From the NCBI RefSeq assembly GCF_009911695.1, contig NZ_QWKK01000017.1:1-34323 (forward strand): 34,323 bases of DNA, in the 5' to 3' direction. The notes below the pieces were generated by a model. That model saw nothing but the letters and a program-made list of their open reading frames with translations. It was not told the origin of the DNA and made no database searches. Every line of letters starts with the position of its first letter. Within the stretch, counting starts at the first letter, position 1. Below are positions 1 to 7,390 of this stretch, piece by piece. The DNA comes from Enterorhabdus sp. P55 (GTDB lineage: Bacteria; Actinomycetota; Coriobacteriia; Coriobacteriales; Eggerthellaceae). A program made the position numbers and the translations under genes.

Positions 1-1
1 T

Positions 2-145
2 GCTGCGGGCGCTGCGAAGGTCGGGGCGGCTGCGGAGGCGCCGACTGCGGGCGCTGCGGCTGCTGGCGCCGCGGTGGCGCCGGCGCCGGAGGCCTGTGAC
101 GCGCCCCGCGCCGGGGCGCCGGAAGGGGGTGAGGGCCGTGGCTGA
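2..145 (+). CDS. C-terminal end of a probable radical-SAM protein (5' truncated by window)
   Basis: An open frame enters from the left edge and stops at TGA 143-145. It encodes about 47 residues rich in Ala, Gly and Pro with strongly GC-biased third positions, which looks like a low-complexity C-terminal tail. Its stop overlaps the GTG start of the next gene by 8 bp, as expected for translational coupling. Genes of the next gene's family (DUF2344/TIGR03936) usually follow or are fused to a B12-binding-domain radical-SAM protein (TIGR03960), so that identity is inferred from context only; no catalytic motif lies inside the window. Confidence 0.45.
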   Translation, partial: AAGAAKVGAAAEAPTAGAAAAGAAVAPAPEACDAPRAGAPEGGEGRG

Positions 146-785
146 TCCGAGCCTGTTCCGCCTGCGGGTGGTGTTTCGCAAGGCCGGGCGCCTGGCGCTG
201 CTGTCGCACCTTGAGGTGGCCCGCGCGCTCGAGCGCGCCGTGCGCCGCGCGGGGCTGCCCTACGCCGTGAGCCAGGGCTTCTCCCCGCATATGCGCATCG
301 CCTTCGGCGCGGCGCTGCCCGTGGGCGTCGGCGGCGAGCGCGAGTTCTACGATCTGTTCCTCACGTGCTATGTGGCGCCGGCGAAGTGCCTCGAGGCCCT
401 GCGGGCCGCGAGCCCCGACGACCTCATGGTGCTTGAGTGCGCCTACGTGGAGCACGCCGCGCCGGCTGCGTCGGTGGCGTTCCCGCTGAGCGCCTACCGC
501 GCCGATCTCAGCTCGCCGGTGGGGGAGTGGCCCGTGCCCGAGGCGGTCACGGTGGTGCGCAAGAAGAAGGAGAAGTCGCTGCCGGTGGCCGAGTACCTGG
601 TTGGGGAGATGCGCTTGACGGACGGGGGTCGCGCGGTGGAGTTCGCCCTGGAGGCCAAGCCCACCGGCTCGCTGCGTCCCGACAAGCTGGTGGCCGCGTG
701 CCTCGCGCTTGTCCCCGAGGACGCCCGCCCGCACCTGACGGCCCTCACCCGCACCGCCCAGTCCGACGGCGTGGCGACGCTCTAG
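138..785 (+). CDS. TIGR03936/DUF2344 radical-SAM-associated protein
   Basis: Protein of 215 residues. The N-terminal part carries the family hallmark: an RLRVVFRKAGRLALLSHLEV stretch followed by RA[VL]RRAGLPYAVSQGFSPHM and FGAALPVG. Members accompany a B12-domain radical-SAM enzyme and are thought to act with it in RNA or cofactor modification; the reaction is not established. I chose GTG at 138 rather than GTG at 96 because a purine-rich GAAGGGGGTGAG ribosome-binding stretch precedes it and the 96 start would lie well inside the upstream frame. The overlap with the upstream frame argues for an operon. A strong hairpin follows immediately, so this is the last gene of its transcript. Confidence 0.85.
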   Translation: MADPSLFRLRVVFRKAGRLALLSHLEVARALERAVRRAGLPYAVSQGFSPHMRIAFGAALPVGVGGEREFYDLFLTCYVAPAKCLEALRAASPDDLMVLECAYVEHAAPAASVAFPLSAYRADLSSPVGEWPVPEAVTVVRKKKEKSLPVAEYLVGEMRLTDGGRAVEFALEAKPTGSLRPDKLVAACLALVPEDARPHLTALTRTAQSDGVATL

Positions 786-801
786 CGACGAGCGTCTCGA
801 T

Positions 802-832
802 GCGAGGAGCCCCTCTCGGAGGGGCTCCTCGC
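802..832 (+). terminator. Rho-independent-type hairpin after the DUF2344 gene
   Basis: A perfect 14-bp stem (GCGAGGAGCCCCTC / GAGGGGCTCCTCGC) with a 3-nt loop begins 17 bp after the stop codon. It is followed by ATTGT and a G run rather than a clean U tract, so termination strength is uncertain. The rest of 833-1015 is GC-rich with no supportable gene. Confidence 0.7.
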
Positions 833-1015
833 ATTGTGGGGGGGGCGGGCGGGAGGTGAGCGGAGATGGTGTCTGGCCGGCGGGCGCCGCGGCGGCGGGC
901 GGGGACGGCAGCGGCCGGAGCCGGTGCCGCGTACGTCAGCCGGCGGGATCGTCGCGCTCGCCAGGGGGCGCCCCACTCGCCGCTACCGGACTACCGCCGC
1001 CTGCATGAGATTACG

Positions 1016-1181
1016 CGCAAAGTGGCCAAAAATGACGACCTGACGACAGCTGATAGGCGATCGGTGCTTCTCGCTTCCGTAAAACCCCAGGTCAGGAAAT
1101 TCCACCCTGATGACTTTTCTCGTCTTGCCACCCGAGATCGGGAAATTACGTCGTCAGGTCGTCATTTTTGGCCACTTTGCG
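1016..1181 (+). repeat. Palindromic intergenic element E1 (166 bp, perfect 32-bp terminal inverted repeats)
   Basis: The ends 1016-1047 and 1150-1181 are perfect reverse complements over 32 bp (CGCAAAGTGGCCAAAAATGA continuing ...CGACCTGACGAC). The interior has a directional core, CCCAGGTCAG at 1086-1095. A second copy of exactly the same length, in reverse orientation, lies at 2332-2497 on the other side of the DUF559 gene. More distant relatives with the same core lie at 15346, 16088 and 33994. No ORF in it is credible. It could be a MITE- or REP-like element, or encode a structured RNA. Confidence 0.85.
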
Positions 1182-1263
1182 TTCAGGCTCCGCGCAGTGG
1201 GGGTGCCCTGATTTTTTTTCGGACAACTTCTGCCAGCGGACTTCCCTTGACGCCAGCCGTCGC

Positions 1264-1269
1264 TATAAT
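1264..1269 (+). promoter_or_regulatory. Consensus -10 box (TATAAT) giving a probable leaderless transcript
   Basis: TATAAT ends 6 bp before the GTG at 1276, so the expected transcription start falls on or next to the start codon. No ribosome-binding sequence lies in the intervening CCCTCC. A TTGACG at 1248-1253 is only about 10 bp upstream, too close to serve as -35; the -35 is weak. Confidence 0.6.
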
Positions 1270-1275
1270 CCCTCC

Positions 1276-2268
1276 GTGAAAATCGTATTCTGTAAACATA
1301 CGGCTACGTTTATCCTTCGCTCGGGTCGATTCGATGTCCCGCGGGCCTCGGCGCGGGCCCTTCTTCGCCCTGATGGCGATCTGCTTACGGCGCAAAGGGT
1401 GTGCGACCGCGCCGACGTTCTGGGCCTTCCTGCTGACGACACGCTCCGCGTTCTCGACCTCGAGGGCGTGCGACCTCGCTCTACCCCGCGCGTCGCGTTT
1501 CATCGCTGGTCGGCACCGCTGCCGATTGCACAGCTGGTCTCGGTGGGTGCGGATGCGCTCGCGCTCGGCCCCGAGTTGTTTCTGCTCGAGATGGCGCGAT
1601 GGGTTGACGAGCTGGATCTGCTCCTGCTCTGCCACGAGCTTTGCGGCGGCTATCGCATCGATCGGGGCTGTCCAGGGGGCTTTGCGGCTCGGCCGCCTCT
1701 CACCAGCGTTCGCGCGCTCGAACGCTGCGTCGAGAGAAACGCGGGTGTCTTGGGGGCAAAGCGCCTGCGCAGGGTGCTGCCCTTTGTCGGGGAGGGGTCG
1801 GAGTCTCCCATGGAGACGGCGCTTGCGCTCATCGTCGGGCTCCCCATAAGCCGCGGCGGCCTGGGCATTCCCCGGCCCGTGCATAACTATCGGCTCGATC
1901 CTGGCCGGCGCTGGCGCGGGGTGGCGGAAAAGGGGCACTACCGCTGCGACCTGTATTGGCCTGACCGATGCGTCGCCGTCGAGTACGACGGAGAGCTCTC
2001 TCATACGGGCGCCGAGCGCATCGCCGCCGACGCGCGTCGTCGCGCGGCCTTGCAGGCCATGGGGGTTACGGTGGTGAGCGTCACCCGCGATCAGCTCTAT
2101 CATCCCGCGAGCTTCCAGTGCCTGGCTAGGGTGCTCAGAAGGGTGCTGAGGGTGCGCTCGAGGGTGCGCTGTTCTGACTACCAGGAGCGACAGGGTCGGC
2201 TGCGCGCGCGGGTTCTGGGCTACGAACGCGATATGAGCGATATAGCGCGCCTCATCCGCTTCGGTTAG
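1276..2268 (+). CDS. DUF559 (Vsr-like PD-(D/E)XK) endonuclease-domain protein
   Basis: Protein of 330 residues. The N-terminal ~130 residues resemble the AbiEi-like/winged-helix front half seen in coriobacterial DUF559 proteins (LFLLEMARWV, then CHELCGGYRI). The C-terminal half holds the nuclease signature: SPMET near residue 180, RCDLYWPD with Asp225, VAVEYDG with Glu236, then H243 and a DARR(R)..L..(M/L)G helix. DUF559 is a Vsr-like nuclease fold; the biological substrate in these organisms is unknown. I moved the start from upstream ATG 1168, which lies inside repeat E1, to GTG 1276, which sits directly at the expected start of a TATAAT promoter. The gene stands alone, flanked by inverted palindromic elements E1 and E2, and points towards the end of the reductase operon. 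Confidence 0.8.
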   Translation: MKIVFCKHTATFILRSGRFDVPRASARALLRPDGDLLTAQRVCDRADVLGLPADDTLRVLDLEGVRPRSTPRVAFHRWSAPLPIAQLVSVGADALALGPELFLLEMARWVDELDLLLLCHELCGGYRIDRGCPGGFAARPPLTSVRALERCVERNAGVLGAKRLRRVLPFVGEGSESPMETALALIVGLPISRGGLGIPRPVHNYRLDPGRRWRGVAEKGHYRCDLYWPDRCVAVEYDGELSHTGAERIAADARRRAALQAMGVTVVSVTRDQLYHPASFQCLARVLRRVLRVRSRVRCSDYQERQGRLRARVLGYERDMSDIARLIRFG

Positions 2269-2331
2269 CGGATGGGTGGGCTGAGCTCCGGCAGACGCTG
2301 TGGAACCACAGGGCGGCAGCGCGAAATCACG

Positions 2332-2497
2332 CGCAATGTGGCCAAAAAAGACGACCTGACGACAGTATTTCCCGGTATTGGAAGGGAGAGTCGCGAAATC
2401 CGCGAGAGCGAAAACGCGCGACCTGGAGTTTTGCGGAAGCAAGGAGCGAAGAGCACCCGCGCTTTGTCGTCAGGTCGTCGTTTTTGGCCACTTTGCG
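2332..2497 (-). repeat. Palindromic intergenic element E2 (166 bp), inverted relative to E1
   Basis: Terminal inverted repeats 2332-2363 and 2466-2497 match at 30 of 32 positions and are near-identical to those of E1. The core CCAGGTC reads on the minus strand (2420-2426). It starts 71 bp from the element's own left end, exactly as in E1, and is preceded by a shared GCTTCCG(C/T)AAAAC. The flanks differ from those of E1, so E1/gene/E2 is not simply a longer duplication. Confidence 0.85.
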
Positions 2498-2526
2498 CCT
2501 GTGAATCGCATTCGGCGTCTCCGAAG

Positions 2527-2559
2527 GCGCACCCGTCCCGGAGGGAGAGACGGGTGCGC
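2527..2559 (-). terminator. Hairpin downstream of the reductase operon
   Basis: An 11-bp perfect stem (GCGCACCCGTC / GACGGGTGCGC) lies 9 bp beyond the stop codon of the molybdopterin subunit. The minus-strand downstream side lacks a U tract, so it may be a processing or attenuating hairpin rather than a strong terminator. Confidence 0.5.
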
Positions 2560-2568
2560 TAGGGGGCT

Positions 2569-5043
2569 CTAGGCCTCGACCTTTTCTACGGCTACGGCCT
2601 GGTCGAAGTAGCACTGATTGCGCGTCACCTGGTTATAGTCGTTGAACGAGATGGTCGCGAAGTCGCCATCGATATGCTCCCGGGTGAGGAAGCTGCGCGG
2701 GCAGTTGATGGTCTTGGGCTGCTGCCCGGCGTTGATGGTGGCCAGCAGGGTTACCGACCCGCGATCGTTGTACAGGCGAACGGTGTCGCCCTCGGCGATT
2801 CCCAGCTCCTTGGCATCGTCGGGGTTGAAGCGGGCCACCGGCTGCTTCTCGTACTCCTTCATGTAGTCCACGTCGAACCACTGGGTGTGGTTGCGCGTGC
2901 GCATGTGCTCGCCAAGTACCGAGAAGGGGTACTGCTCTCGAAGGGGGGCGGCCAAGTTGGCTTCGCGTGCCGGCTCCCAGTACAGCAGCAGGTGCTCCTT
3001 GCTTTCGTCGACGGTCTGGCCGAGGTTGTACTCGGGAACCACCGTCTCTGTCCAGAACTTGGCGCGCCCGCTCTGGTGGAAGAACCGGCCTCCTTCGAAT
3101 GGATTGCTCTTGAGCTGGTTGTTGCGGGCGATTTTCGTCTCGCGGAGGGAATCATAGGTGACACCCTCCTTCTTCGCCGCAGGGCTGTCGAGCCACAGGG
3201 AGAGGTAGTCCTTCTCGGTGAAGTCGAAGAAGTCCCCATACCCCATGGCCGTGCCGATCATCTTGTAGATATCGAAGTCAGGCTTGCTCTCGTAGAGGGG
3301 GTCGATCGCCTTGTCGTTGTAGACCAGGTAGGGCATATTGTAGGAGCGTACGCGCAGATCCTCGCACTCGAACCAATGGCACGCAGGCAGCAAAATGTCG
3401 GCGTAGAGGGAAGTGTCGCTCATGGTCATTTCCTCTACGACCAGGAATTCGATCTCCTTAAGGGACTTGATGGTCTCGTTTTGCTCGGTCTGGTTAGACA
3501 CGATGTTGGTGCAGGAGCAGTAGAGGCTCTTGAGCGGGAACGGCTTGCCGAGCAGCTCCTGGTCGTGGATGATGCCGTAGAGCGCCGTCCAGTTGATGTT
3601 GCGGCCCGGCCCCTGGGGCTTCTCGCCCTTCGTGCTGGGCTGGTTGATGCAGCCGGCCGAGTTGCTGACGCCGAAGCTGCCGCCGCCGGAGATGAGGCCC
3701 GAGCCGGTCCTGCCCATATTGCCGGTGATGAGCATCAGGGCGAAGATCAGGTCATAGGTGTAGATGGCGTTGAAGTAGTGGTTGAGACCCTGGTTCATGC
3801 CGGTGCAGACGGGGCCCTCCTGCCCATAGAGCCGTGCGAGCGCCTTGATGTCCTCAACCGGCGTGCCGCAGATCTCGGAGGCGCGCTCAGGCGTCCATTC
3901 GGAGATGGCCTCCACCATCATGCCCCACACCGGGCGCACCTTGAACCCCTCGATCTCCTCGGGGATGTTCTCGAGCGCAGGCTTCTCGGCCTCCTGATGC
4001 GAGCGCGGCGATTGCGTGGCCTCGTCCCACACTACCTCGGGGTCGATAACGACCTCCTTGCCGTAGGCGTTCGTGCCCGTGGTGGGGGCGACTCCCAGGT
4101 CGCTCATGCGCAGGAACTTGTTGTCGTCCTTTACCAGGAAGGGCGCCTCGGTGTGCGCGCGGAGGAACCCGGTGTCCTGCCAGCCTTGGGCGAGGATCTC
4201 GCTCAGGGCGCCGAAGACGAGCGCGCCGTCGGTGGCGGGGTGCACGGGGACGAACCAGTCGGACTTCGCCACGTTGGTGTTGTACTGGATGTCGATGGTG
4301 GTGAGCTTTGCGCCCGCATCCTTTGCGTCCAGGTACAGGTGCATCATGCGCTTGCAGGAAACGGTCGGGTTGCAGCCCCAGATGACGATGTTCTTCGCCT
4401 TGTTCCACTCGGCGGGGGAGGTGAAGGCGGCGCCGGGGCCGAACATCTTCACCATGGCCGATTGGAAGGCGATGTCGCGGTCGGGCAGGACGCTGCAGGC
4501 GCCCATGACCGTCTGGAGGTGCTGCATGACCGACCCGTCGGCAGTGCCGCCGCCAAGGACGGCCGTATTGCCGCTGCCGAGGAAGAAGGCGATGGACTCA
4601 GGTCCGAACTCCTCGGTGTAGCCCTTCCACTTGTCGGTGATCTCCTTGATGGCCTCGTCCCAGCTGATGCGCTCGAACTTGCCCTCGCCGCGCTCGCCGA
4701 CGCGGCGCATGGGATACTGGAGCCGCTGGGAGCTGTAGACGCGCGCGGGGTGCGAGAGGCCCTTAGGGCAGATATGCTCGTAGAAGGGCTCGTCCGGGAT
4801 GGATCCGGCGGTCGTGCGCACGATCTGCCCGTCGCGAACGTGCACGTCCAGGTAGCAGCCCTGGATGCACTGGGAGCGGCAGGCACCGGAGTAGATGGTG
4901 GTCTCGGGCGCGGCGTCGCCGGTCTTGGCGAGATTCGACGCCTGGGGGGTGCACCCGGCCAGGGCGCCCGCAGCGCCGAGGGCGGCCGCGCCCTTGATGA
5001 AGCTCCTTCGGGTGAAGCGATGCGGAGTTGCTTGCTCGGTCAT
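2569..5043 (-). CDS. DMSO reductase family molybdopterin oxidoreductase, catalytic subunit (Tat lipoprotein)
   Basis: Protein of 824 residues, the usual length for DmsA-type subunits. It starts with a twin-arginine signal (TRRSFIKG, residues 11-18) whose hydrophobic stretch ends in a lipobox LAGC with Cys31, suggesting export with cofactor and lipid anchoring on the outer face of the membrane. An N-terminal [4Fe-4S] motif follows (CRSQCIQGCYLDV ... HICPKG), then the molybdopterin domains and a C-terminal molydopterin-dinucleotide-binding domain (VLGEHMRTRNHTQWFDV; ELGIAEGDTVRLYNDRG). Encoded last in the operon, 44 bp after the chaperone gene, with an AAGGAG site 6 nt before the ATG. The electron acceptor cannot be read from sequence; DMSO, other S/N-oxides or organic acceptors are all possible, since this family is greatly expanded in Eggerthellaceae. 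Confidence 0.9.
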   Translation of the reverse strand: MTEQATPHRFTRRSFIKGAAALGAAGALAGCTPQASNLAKTGDAAPETTIYSGACRSQCIQGCYLDVHVRDGQIVRTTAGSIPDEPFYEHICPKGLSHPARVYSSQRLQYPMRRVGERGEGKFERISWDEAIKEITDKWKGYTEEFGPESIAFFLGSGNTAVLGGGTADGSVMQHLQTVMGACSVLPDRDIAFQSAMVKMFGPGAAFTSPAEWNKAKNIVIWGCNPTVSCKRMMHLYLDAKDAGAKLTTIDIQYNTNVAKSDWFVPVHPATDGALVFGALSEILAQGWQDTGFLRAHTEAPFLVKDDNKFLRMSDLGVAPTTGTNAYGKEVVIDPEVVWDEATQSPRSHQEAEKPALENIPEEIEGFKVRPVWGMMVEAISEWTPERASEICGTPVEDIKALARLYGQEGPVCTGMNQGLNHYFNAIYTYDLIFALMLITGNMGRTGSGLISGGGSFGVSNSAGCINQPSTKGEKPQGPGRNINWTALYGIIHDQELLGKPFPLKSLYCSCTNIVSNQTEQNETIKSLKEIEFLVVEEMTMSDTSLYADILLPACHWFECEDLRVRSYNMPYLVYNDKAIDPLYESKPDFDIYKMIGTAMGYGDFFDFTEKDYLSLWLDSPAAKKEGVTYDSLRETKIARNNQLKSNPFEGGRFFHQSGRAKFWTETVVPEYNLGQTVDESKEHLLLYWEPAREANLAAPLREQYPFSVLGEHMRTRNHTQWFDVDYMKEYEKQPVARFNPDDAKELGIAEGDTVRLYNDRGSVTLLATINAGQQPKTINCPRSFLTREHIDGDFATISFNDYNQVTRNQCYFDQAVAVEKVEA

Positions 5044-5087
5044 GAAAGTCTCCTTTCCTCGATTCTCGTCGAGGTCACGGGTTTACG

Positions 5088-5840
5088 TCAGCGGGAGGTT
5101 TGCGTCGATGGCGCAGTGCGCGTCCTGTGGTCGTCTAGCAGCCGGGCCACCTGGGCGCCCCAGGCGCTCAGGCCCGTGCGAAAGCGGACGGCGTCTTCGT
5201 CTGCCAGGCCGTCGCCGGCCAAGGCGCGGGCTTCCTGCGCTGTGACACAGAGAAAATCGGGAAGCCACCTCATCAGGTGCTCCTCAATAAAGAGCTGCGC
5301 GCGGTGTCTCCAGGCCCCCGCGGCATCGAGGTCGTTCTCCATCAAGGCTGCCGCCTCGCTTCCCAGCAGGAAGGAGAGGAACGTCGCCTCGTTCCAGATG
5401 CTATCGCAGGGCTCGGTGCGTGCATCCGCCGGCATGACGCCGGCCTCGCGCATCTGCGCTTCCACGGCGATGGTCACGGGGGATCGGAACAGGCCGGGCT
5501 CTCCCTCGTGCCCGCTGGCGACGAAGCGGAAGGCCGACTCGTAGGGAAACACCGCCACCCCGTCGGCTTGGCGTACGTGCAGCAGGGAGTGGGTGCGTCG
5601 CAGGCTGGCGGCAAGCTTCCTGGCGTTATGGCCGGCGAGGGCCTCCCAGTCGGCGCACGCTGCCTCGCCCGCGGCATCGTCGATCTGGGCGTCAGCCAGG
5701 CAGGCGCGGGCGTCTGCTGTGAGAGAGCCGTCGCAGAGGGCCGCTGCGAGCGCCTCATCGGGGAAGGCCGTGGCCGCGCAGAGCAGCTCGCAGGCGTCTG
5801 CGAGCCCTATGATGCGGCGAAGCTCCCGTTCCTCGGTCAT
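5088..5840 (-). CDS. TorD/DmsD-family molecular chaperone
   Basis: Protein of 250 residues, mostly alpha-helical, with family-typical elements: EPCDSIWNEATFLSFLLGSE in the middle and FIEEHLMRWLPDFL towards the C-terminus. Such proteins bind the Tat signal and apo-form of the molybdopterin subunit until the cofactor is inserted. The start is ATG 5840 (MTEERELRR), preceded by GAGGAGG with 4 nt spacing; the longer frame running back to 6122 overlaps the ferredoxin gene and has no family sequence. It lies between the Fe-S and catalytic subunit genes, so it most likely serves the product of the next gene. Sequence is divergent from E. coli TorD, hence the family-level call. Confidence 0.8.
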   Translation of the reverse strand: MTEERELRRIIGLADACELLCAATAFPDEALAAALCDGSLTADARACLADAQIDDAAGEAACADWEALAGHNARKLAASLRRTHSLLHVRQADGVAVFPYESAFRFVASGHEGEPGLFRSPVTIAVEAQMREAGVMPADARTEPCDSIWNEATFLSFLLGSEAAALMENDLDAAGAWRHRAQLFIEEHLMRWLPDFLCVTAQEARALAGDGLADEDAVRFRTGLSAWGAQVARLLDDHRTRTAPSTQTSR

Positions 5841-5883
5841 GAGTCCTCCTCGTGCTCGTGCGATCACCTGGTAGGGCGTCGCC

Positions 5884-6549
5884 TTACAGCAGGTAGTACA
5901 CGTTGGGGTCGGTGCCGGCGCTCTCGCGCAGCTTATGGTAGTCGCGCCCTTCGATGGCCTTGGAGACGGCGGATTCGGGGTCGTCCAGGTCTCCCCAGAA
6001 GCGAGCGCGGCCCATGCACAGCTGCATGCAGGCGGGAACCTCTCCCCGGTCGACGAGGTTCTTGCAGAACGTGCATTTCTCGACAGTGCCGGCCTCGTGG
6101 ACGGGGGCGTCGTGTTCGCCAACCGTCACGTCGAGGTAGTATTCCGGCTCGTTCTCGTTCATGGAACGCACGCCATCGTAGGGGCAGGCCATGATGCAGG
6201 CGGCGCAGCCGATGCACAGTTCATTGTCCACCCAGACGATGCCGTCCTCGCGCTTCTGCGTGGCGCCGGTGGGGCACACGCGCAGGCAGCTCGGATTCTC
6301 GCAATGCTGGCATTGCACCGGCAGGAACTCGAGCACGCAGTTGGGGAAGGTGCCGCCGGCGTTGTCGTTGGCGACGGCGCCGCGCACCACGGCGGTGCCG
6401 AAGTCGGCATCCCAGTCACGGTCGGTTTTGGTGTATACCACGTTGTAGACGATGTCCTTGGGCAGGTTGTTGGCAATCTTGCAGGCAGTCGCGCAGGCTT
6501 GGCAGCCAACGCAGCGCTTCAGATCGATGGCCATTCCGTAGCGGGTCAT
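5884..6549 (-). CDS. DmsB-like 4Fe-4S ferredoxin-type electron-transfer subunit
   Basis: Protein of 221 residues with four cysteine clusters in the DmsB/NrfC order: CVGCQACATACK near the N-terminus, CQHCENPSCLRVCP, CIGCAACIMACP, and CTFCKNLVDRGEVPACMQLC. This arrangement normally binds four [4Fe-4S] clusters and relays electrons from the membrane subunit to the molybdopterin subunit. There is no signal peptide, consistent with co-export with the Tat-tagged catalytic subunit. ATG 6549 follows an AAGGAGG site with a longish 11-nt spacing. It is the third gene of the operon. Confidence 0.92.
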   Translation of the reverse strand: MTRYGMAIDLKRCVGCQACATACKIANNLPKDIVYNVVYTKTDRDWDADFGTAVVRGAVANDNAGGTFPNCVLEFLPVQCQHCENPSCLRVCPTGATQKREDGIVWVDNELCIGCAACIMACPYDGVRSMNENEPEYYLDVTVGEHDAPVHEAGTVEKCTFCKNLVDRGEVPACMQLCMGRARFWGDLDDPESAVSKAIEGRDYHKLRESAGTDPNVYYLL

Positions 6550-6594
6550 GGTAAATCGTTCCTCCTTCGTATTGAGGGCTTTCCGCTGATGCGC

Positions 6595-7347
6595 CTAGAT
6601 AATGCTGGCAGCGTAGAAGGCCCAGCGGGCGAGGCAGGTGCCGATGAGCGCGCAGGCGATGAGGGCGCCTGCCTGCCAGGCGGCCGGCTTCTTGGCGGCG
6701 ACGACCGCCACGGCGGCACCGGCGAGGGTCACCGCGAGGCCGGCGTAGAGCAGCGCGGCGCCCTGGCCGACGGAGCCGAAGTGCAGGCCCGTGAGCAGCA
6801 TGGTCGCGGCGCTCACGGCCAGCACGACGGCGGCGGTCAGCGCAAAGGGGCGCTTCTCAAGCGCGTCCTTGGACAGGACGGCCCAGAGCGCCAGGCCCAT
6901 GGCGATATCGCCTGCCACGAACAGCGGCACGGTGGTCCAGTTGGCCCAGGCGGCGGTGCCGACGTTGGTTACGTAGGCGAAGCCCATGACGAACGCCATG
7001 ATCAGGCTGATCCCAGCCGCGATCCAGGTGAGGGCCCGCGGTGCCCCGCCCTTGCGCCAGCTCATGACGAGCAGCGCGAGCAGCAGCACGCCCAGCACGA
7101 TGCCGCAGTAGGCCTCCTGGGCGATGCCGGCTGCGGGGTTGCGCAGCGCCAGCAGGAACAGCGCCGGCTTCTTCAGGTGGAAGAGCACGCCGAGCATGCC
7201 CACACCCAGCAGCACGAGGGCCGTGAGGGGCGCGAGCCAGGGCCGGGTCGGCTTCTCGGCCGGCGGGAAGGCCGCCATGGCCATGACGAGGCCGGCGGAG
7301 AGGCCGCCGAGCGTCGTGAAGATAAAGAGCGGGAATTCGGAAATCAT
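6595..7347 (-). CDS. DmsC-like membrane anchor subunit
   Basis: Protein of 250 residues with about eight hydrophobic helices. It starts MISEFPLFIFTTLGGLSAG, the typical DmsC/NrfD opening, and has the HLKKP and AYCGIVLGV stretches seen in DmsC proteins. It should take electrons from menaquinol and pass them to the Fe-S subunit. I chose ATG 7347 (preceded by GAAGGATGG) and rejected a 58-residue upstream extension that is hydrophilic and overlaps the previous gene. The order membrane anchor, Fe-S, chaperone, catalytic subunit is the reverse of the E. coli dmsABC order. Confidence 0.88.
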   Translation of the reverse strand: MISEFPLFIFTTLGGLSAGLVMAMAAFPPAEKPTRPWLAPLTALVLLGVGMLGVLFHLKKPALFLLALRNPAAGIAQEAYCGIVLGVLLLALLVMSWRKGGAPRALTWIAAGISLIMAFVMGFAYVTNVGTAAWANWTTVPLFVAGDIAMGLALWAVLSKDALEKRPFALTAAVVLAVSAATMLLTGLHFGSVGQGAALLYAGLAVTLAGAAVAVVAAKKPAAWQAGALIACALIGTCLARWAFYAASII

Positions 7348-7390
7348 GAAGCACCATCCTTCGGATTGTGAGGGTTTCACCGGCGGGCGC

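Noticed and set aside
1248-1269. TTGACG plus TATAAT as a complete sigma-70 promoter
   Set aside because: Spacing is about 10 bp rather than 16-18, so only the -10 is accepted.
2674-5544. 956-residue plus-strand frame opposite the molybdopterin subunit gene
   Set aside because: Antisense shadow of a clear gene; composition is Val/Leu/Ala/Gly/Arg-rich with no family motif, caused by GC3 bias.
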